Source: CAZSHG01 sp964606695 [NCBI: uncultured bacterium] (GTDB lineage Bacteria > UBP14 > UBA6098). Taken from it: a stretch of 64,000 nt of DNA. Both the position numbers and the translations under genes were made by a program. Positions 59,767 through 64,000 of this stretch are shown here, one piece after another (the first letter of the stretch is position 1; each line of letters begins with the position of its first letter). The stretch covers positions 1 through 64,000 of the forward strand of contig CAZSHG010000013.1 in assembly GCA_964606695.1 (NCBI GenBank), given 5' to 3'. The notes under the pieces were generated by a model that was not told the origin of the DNA, did not search any database, and saw only the letters and a program-made list of their open reading frames with translations.

Positions 59767-61538
59767 GAAGAATAATAGTAGGAATGGGAACTTGCGGTGT
59801 CGCGGCGGGCGCCGACAAGGTTTATAAAGCACTGGAAAAGACCATCGAGGAAAAGGGCTTAGAAGATAAGGTGCATCTGGGCGAAACCGGATGTATCGGG
59901 ATGTGTTTCCGCGAAGCGCTGGTCGAAATCCGCGAGGAGAACGGCACAAAAATCCTCTACGGCGACGTCGATGCGGAAAGGGCAATCCAGATACTCGAAA
60001 AACACGCCATCGGCGGTGAAATCATAGAGGAATGGGTTGTCAAGGGCGATAATCTGGCTTGCGAAGACGACGCGCTGTTCACACATCAGGAACGAATCGT
60101 GCTTCGAAACTGCGGCGTCATCAACCCCGAATCGATAGACGAATATATCGCCAGAGGCGGCTACGAAGCGCTGGAAAAGGCGATCACGGTGATGACCCCG
60201 GACGATATTATCCATGAAATTGAAGATTCCGGATTACGAGGTCGAGGCGGCGGCGGTTTTCCTACCGGCCTGAAATGGAAACTCACCAAACGGCAGGAAT
60301 CGGATAAGAAGTATATCATCTGCAATGCGGACGAGGGCGATCCCGGCGCATTCATGGACAGATCGACTCTCGAAGGCGATCCGCACGCGGTGCTCGAGGG
60401 CATGGCGATTTGCGCTTACACTATCGGTGCCGACGAGGGATATATTTATTGCAGAGCGGAATATCCGAAGGCGGTAAAAAGGTTAAAACGGTCGATCAAA
60501 GAGGCGGAGAAACGCGGATTCCTGGGCAGGAACATCCTTGGCACGGATTTCTCGCTGGAACTTCACCTTAAAGAGGGCGCGGGAGCTTTCGTTTGCGGCG
60601 AAGAGACCGCGCTCATCGCGTCCATCGAGGGAAAGCGCGGGATGCCGACAATCAGGCCGCCCTATCCCGCGGAAAAGGGACTATGGGGTAAACCCACGAA
60701 CAACAACAACGTCGAGACCTACGCCAACGTGCCCTGGATAATCCGAAACGGCGCTAACGAATACGCCAAACACGGCACCGAGAAGTCGAAGGGCACCAAG
60801 GTCTTCGCATTGGCGGGCAAGATAGTCCGAGGCGGACTTATCGAGGTGCCGATGGGAATGACTATCCGCGAGGTAATCTTCGACGTTGGCGGCGGAATCC
60901 CCGGCGGCAAAAAACCGAAGGCCGTTCAGATAGGCGGGCCTTCCGGCGGTTGTATCCCGGAATCGCTCTGGGACACGCCTATCGACTACGATTCAATTAC
61001 ATCCACCGGCGCTATTATGGGTTCCGGCGGCATGGTCGTAATGGACGAGACGACCTGCATGGTCGATGTCGCGCGCTTCTTCCTGGAATTCACACAACGC
61101 GAAAGTTGCGGCAAATGCACTTTCTGCAGAATCGGCACAAAGCGGATGCTCGAACTGCTGGAAAAGATTTGCAACGGCGAGGGCGAGGAAGGCGATATCG
61201 ATAAGCTGGAGGATCTATCGCATAAGATAATCGAAACCAGCCTCTGCGGCCTGGGCCAAACCGCGCCGAATCCGGTTCTAACTACGATAAAATACTTCCG
61301 CGACGAATACCAGGCTCACGTTTACGACAAGAAGTGTCCGGCAGGTGTATGCAAGGCTCTAATTCATTACGAAATCGATCCGGAGACCTGCACCGGTTGC
61401 ACGTTATGTGCAAAAAAATGCCCCGTTGACGCCATTACCGGCGAACGCAAAACGGCGCACGTAATCGATCAGGATAAATGCACCAAATGTGGGGTTTGTA
61501 TCAATGTCTGCCCCGTAGATGCGGTAAAGGTGGTTTAA
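59763..61538 (+). CDS. NuoF/HydB-type NADH-FMN-FeS diaphorase subunit
   Basis: A 591-residue soluble diaphorase that oxidises NADH or reduces NAD+. It has an extra N-terminal 2Fe-2S thioredoxin-like domain (GTCGVAAGA; GCIGMCFREALVEI), then the FMN/NADH core (GRGGGGFPTGLKWKLT; CNADEGDPGAFMDR; GAGAFVCGEETALI). A 4Fe-4S motif ESCGKCTFCRIGTKRM with the distant Cys in SLCGLGQTAPNPV follows. The C-terminus is a two-cluster ferredoxin (CTGCTLCAKKCPVDA; CTKCGVCINVCPVDA). This is the HydB/HndC arrangement, larger than complex I NuoF (about 430). Such subunits take part in electron-bifurcating complexes. GTG start overlaps the NuoE stop. Confidence 0.92.
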   Translation: MRRIIVGMGTCGVAAGADKVYKALEKTIEEKGLEDKVHLGETGCIGMCFREALVEIREENGTKILYGDVDAERAIQILEKHAIGGEIIEEWVVKGDNLACEDDALFTHQERIVLRNCGVINPESIDEYIARGGYEALEKAITVMTPDDIIHEIEDSGLRGRGGGGFPTGLKWKLTKRQESDKKYIICNADEGDPGAFMDRSTLEGDPHAVLEGMAICAYTIGADEGYIYCRAEYPKAVKRLKRSIKEAEKRGFLGRNILGTDFSLELHLKEGAGAFVCGEETALIASIEGKRGMPTIRPPYPAEKGLWGKPTNNNNVETYANVPWIIRNGANEYAKHGTEKSKGTKVFALAGKIVRGGLIEVPMGMTIREVIFDVGGGIPGGKKPKAVQIGGPSGGCIPESLWDTPIDYDSITSTGAIMGSGGMVVMDETTCMVDVARFFLEFTQRESCGKCTFCRIGTKRMLELLEKICNGEGEEGDIDKLEDLSHKIIETSLCGLGQTAPNPVLTTIKYFRDEYQAHVYDKKCPAGVCKALIHYEIDPETCTGCTLCAKKCPVDAITGERKTAHVIDQDKCTKCGVCINVCPVDAVKVV

Positions 61539-61539
61539 C

Positions 61540-64000
61540 ATGACAGAAGTAACACTGACTATAGATGGAAAAAAGGTAACCGTTCCGGAAGGGACAACTG
61601 TTCTGGAAGCCGCGCGTAAAGCCGGCATCGACGATATCCCGACCCTTTGCCACGACGACCGGCTGAAACCCTATGGAAGCTGTTTCGTTTGTGTGGTGGA
61701 GCAGGAAGGAAGGTCTAACCTCATCCCCAGTTGTGCGTCGCCGGCTTTCGACGACATTGTGATCCATACCGACAGCCCGAAAGTGCGCGAAGCACGAAAG
61801 GCCGCACTGGAACTCCTGTTGTCGAATCACTATGCCGATTGCATCGCGCCGTGCCAGCTAAAATGCCCCAGCAACGTGGACGTGCAGGGATATATCGCAC
61901 TGATTGCGGCGGGGGAATACCGCGAGGCGGTCAGGCTCATCAAAGAGGTCAATCCTTTCGTAGCAACCTGTGGTAGAGTTTGCACGCGCCCCTGCGAGGA
62001 CGAATGCCGACGCAACATCTTCGACGAACGCGTTAGCATCGATTTCCTCAAGCGATTCGCCAGCGATAAAAACGAGTCCAGCAAAGACGTTTACCATTCT
62101 CAGCCGGGGAAATCCACCGGCAAGAAGGTGGCTGTCGTTGGTGCCGGGCCGGCGGGGCTGTCGTGCGCATATTATCTGGCGGAACGCGGTCATACAATTG
62201 AGGTTTTCGAGGCAAAGGATCAGGCGGGAGGAATGCTACGCTACGGCATCCCCGAATACAGACTGCCCGACGACGTCCTGGACGCCGAGATAGCGAAAAT
62301 CACCGAACTCGGCGTGAAAATCAACTACAACAAAGCCCTTGGAAAAGACTTTACGATTCACGATCTCAAAAAGGAATATGATTCGATATTTATCGGCATC
62401 GGGACGCAAGGAAACCGACCAATGGGCATCGAGGGCGAGGACACTATCGAGGGTTTCGTGGGCGGAGTTCGTTTTCTGGAACGATGCCAGGACGAATGCA
62501 GTCTACGGCTTCCCGGAAAGGTAGTGGTAATAGGCGGTGGAAACACCGCTATCGACTGTGCGCGAACGGCGTTGCGTCTCGGCGCGGACGAGGTTACGCT
62601 GGTGTATCGCCGAGCTAGAAAACAGATGCCCGCCCTGGACATCGAGGTTGACGAGGCCGAAAAGGAAGGCGTGAAATTCCACCTGTTGGCCAATCCGGTG
62701 CGAGCCATCGCGGACGATAACAATAAGCTGAAAGCACTGGAGTGTATCAAGATGGAACTCGGCGAGCCGGATTCTTCCGGACGACGAAGGCCGGTGCCCA
62801 TCGAGGGAAGCGAGTTCATAATCGAGGCGGATTGGGCGATAGCGGCTATCGGCCAGATAATGGACGACGAATGCATCGAGGGGGAACCGGAGGAATGCCG
62901 ACCGGATCTCAACCGCTGGCGCACCTTCGACGCTAACATGGACACCGGCGCGACGAACATCGAGGGCGTATTCGCCGGCGGAGACGACGTTACCGGAGCC
63001 GCAACAGCTATCGAGGCTATCGCGGCGGGCAAGAAGTCTGCATACGCCATGCATCATTATATGATAGACGGCGAAATTAAGGCCATCCCAGGCGAATTTA
63101 TCAGTAAAAAGGACACCTGGGGCAAACCGCCGGAAGAGGAATTCGCCCAATACGACAAATCCGAAAGGAGACATCTGCAGGAATTACCGGTCGAGGAAAG
63201 GCTGAAGGGCTTCATGGAGGCCGAAACCGGTATGGCCGAAGAGGACGCGGAATTCGAGGTTACACGATGCCTGGAATGCGGGTGCGCGAGTGTGTTTACG
63301 TGCGATCTCAAGCGCCTTTCCACGGATTACGACACTGACGTGGAGACCTACCTCGGCGGCCTTGCCAAATACGAGATCGATGACCGCCATCCCTTTATTC
63401 GGCTGGATCAGAACAAGTGCATCCTCTGCGGAAGATGCGTGCGAATCTGTTCGGACGAAGTAGTCGGACGTAACGCTTACGGTTTTGTCAATCGCGGCTT
63501 TGTGGCGGCGATTCGCCCGGAACTGGAGAAAGCTCTCATCGAAACCGATTGCGAAAGCTGTGGTATGTGTATATCCACCTGCCCCACTGGCGCGATAGAA
63601 TTCAAGGCGTTCACGCCGAAACCGGGGCCGTGGGAACTGGATTACATCGACAGCGTTTGCGGTTTCTGTTCCGTCGGGTGCGATCTGAAGATCGGCAAAA
63701 TCGGCAATTCGCTGATCGGAATAGACATTCCGGAAGACAGTTTCGCTTGTCTCCGCGGACGTTTCGGCTCGGGTTATATTGTCGATGACGAAAGAATCCG
63801 CGAGGCGAAAATCGACGGTAAAAAGGCGAAAATAAGCGAGGCCATAGATAAAATAGCCGCGGAATTAAATAATTACGATTCGTCGAAGGTGGCGGTTCTT
63901 GTCTCGCCGAGATTGCCACTGGAAGACGTCGCTATGGCGAAGAAGCTTGCCAATTGCATCGGCACCGAACTTGTCGGCTCGATTACGCAAACGACCGCCC
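61540..64000 (+). CDS. FeS-flavin (GltD-like) protein fused to a molybdopterin/NuoG-FdhA-type oxidoreductase, 3' end missing
   Basis: ATG at 61540, one base after the NuoF stop, opens a frame that runs off the right edge (820 codons seen). Residues 1-75 form a plant-type 2Fe-2S domain (Cys37, 48, 51, 65). A GltD-like N-terminal cluster domain follows (Cys101, 105, 109; Cys144, 148, 152, 156). Then come an FAD site GAGPAGLSCA (from 201) and a second Rossmann GGGNTAIDCAR with VYRRA, as in NADPH-using GltD and NfnB. Two 4Fe-4S motifs near 625-690 (CILCGRCVRIC; CESCGMCISTCP) precede CGFCSVGC...ACLRGR, the 4Fe-4S entry of molybdopterin enzymes. It may be a formate dehydrogenase fused to its own NAD(P)H/flavin module; the active-site part lies beyond the window. 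Confidence 0.85.
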   Translation, partial: MTEVTLTIDGKKVTVPEGTTVLEAARKAGIDDIPTLCHDDRLKPYGSCFVCVVEQEGRSNLIPSCASPAFDDIVIHTDSPKVREARKAALELLLSNHYADCIAPCQLKCPSNVDVQGYIALIAAGEYREAVRLIKEVNPFVATCGRVCTRPCEDECRRNIFDERVSIDFLKRFASDKNESSKDVYHSQPGKSTGKKVAVVGAGPAGLSCAYYLAERGHTIEVFEAKDQAGGMLRYGIPEYRLPDDVLDAEIAKITELGVKINYNKALGKDFTIHDLKKEYDSIFIGIGTQGNRPMGIEGEDTIEGFVGGVRFLERCQDECSLRLPGKVVVIGGGNTAIDCARTALRLGADEVTLVYRRARKQMPALDIEVDEAEKEGVKFHLLANPVRAIADDNNKLKALECIKMELGEPDSSGRRRPVPIEGSEFIIEADWAIAAIGQIMDDECIEGEPEECRPDLNRWRTFDANMDTGATNIEGVFAGGDDVTGAATAIEAIAAGKKSAYAMHHYMIDGEIKAIPGEFISKKDTWGKPPEEEFAQYDKSERRHLQELPVEERLKGFMEAETGMAEEDAEFEVTRCLECGCASVFTCDLKRLSTDYDTDVETYLGGLAKYEIDDRHPFIRLDQNKCILCGRCVRICSDEVVGRNAYGFVNRGFVAAIRPELEKALIETDCESCGMCISTCPTGAIEFKAFTPKPGPWELDYIDSVCGFCSVGCDLKIGKIGNSLIGIDIPEDSFACLRGRFGSGYIVDDERIREAKIDGKKAKISEAIDKIAAELNNYDSSKVAVLVSPRLPLEDVAMAKKLANCIGTELVGSITQTTA

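Noticed and set aside
1-64000. CRISPR arrays, tRNA or rRNA genes, transposases, integrases and prophage genes.
   Set aside because: I looked on both strands and saw no regularly spaced identical repeats with spacers, no tRNA-like cloverleaf in the gaps and no such protein families.

Overview
The window looks like chromosome from an uncultured-type, Gram-negative, probably anaerobic bacterium. An outer membrane is implied by a Wza-like export lipoprotein/channel gene, a Wzz-like chain-length protein and a periplasmic SurA/PrsA-type isomerase. Very large exported proteins built from Ig-like, PKD-like and cohesin-like domains, two of which end in a FlgD/T9SS-like sorting domain, point to the FCB superphylum or a neighbouring candidate phylum (WOR-3/TA06/Cloacimonetes-like). 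That placement is an inference. No rRNA, tRNA, CRISPR array, transposon or prophage gene was seen. Genes are densely packed, with many ATGA overlaps and good Shine-Dalgarno sequences.

Layout. 1-5767 (-): the first 1,922 codons of a giant exported repeat protein that runs off the left edge. 5966-6694 (+): an RmlA-like nucleotidyltransferase. 6706-8140 (-): thiC under a TPP riboswitch with a transcription terminator. 8316-11133 (+): asnS, a coiled-coil lipoprotein and recO. 11130-16193 (-): a small DUF2892-like membrane protein, an orphan sugar-binding lipoprotein, a Ca2+/Na+ antiporter and a secreted GH57 amylase with two starch-binding modules. 16425-19832 (+): mfd. 19964-23638 (+): an exported VWA protein with a C-terminal sorting domain. 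23716-29793 (-): a second sorting-domain giant (1,577 aa) followed by a sirtuin and a four-helix membrane protein. 29895-38576 (-): a surface-polysaccharide operon (aminotransferase, rmlC-like, rmlB, wza-like, wzz-like, DegT aminotransferase, unknown exported protein), then an MFS transporter and an EamA/SMR protein. 38827-43209 (+): unknown exported protein, LytR_C protein, rsfS, argS and rho. 43304-49812 (+): an AddB/AddA-like nuclease-helicase pair. 49828-53923 (-): tmk, ctpA, a frameshifted tauE and a peptidyl-prolyl isomerase. 54101-57796 (+): clpB, a small acidic protein and coaE. 57786-58928 (-): a double zinc-ribbon/GYF membrane protein. 59284-64000 (+): a NuoE-NuoF diaphorase pair and a large flavin/iron-sulfur/molybdopterin fusion that runs off the right edge.

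How the genes work together. The three giant exported proteins share modules: an Ig-like 'A-B' pair in all three, and a roughly 600-residue C-terminal half in the two complete ones. They look like a lineage-specific surface or extracellular system. The right-edge operon looks like a NAD-linked, possibly flavin-branching, formate dehydrogenase or related redox complex. Points to check include a tmk gene with no ATG/GTG/TTG start before its P-loop (ACG is the best-placed codon), a single-base frameshift in tauE, a 16-bp perfect palindrome in front of the MFS gene, RNA hairpins in two leaders, and a recurring TTGACA-N16/17-TATTT(T/A) promoter form.
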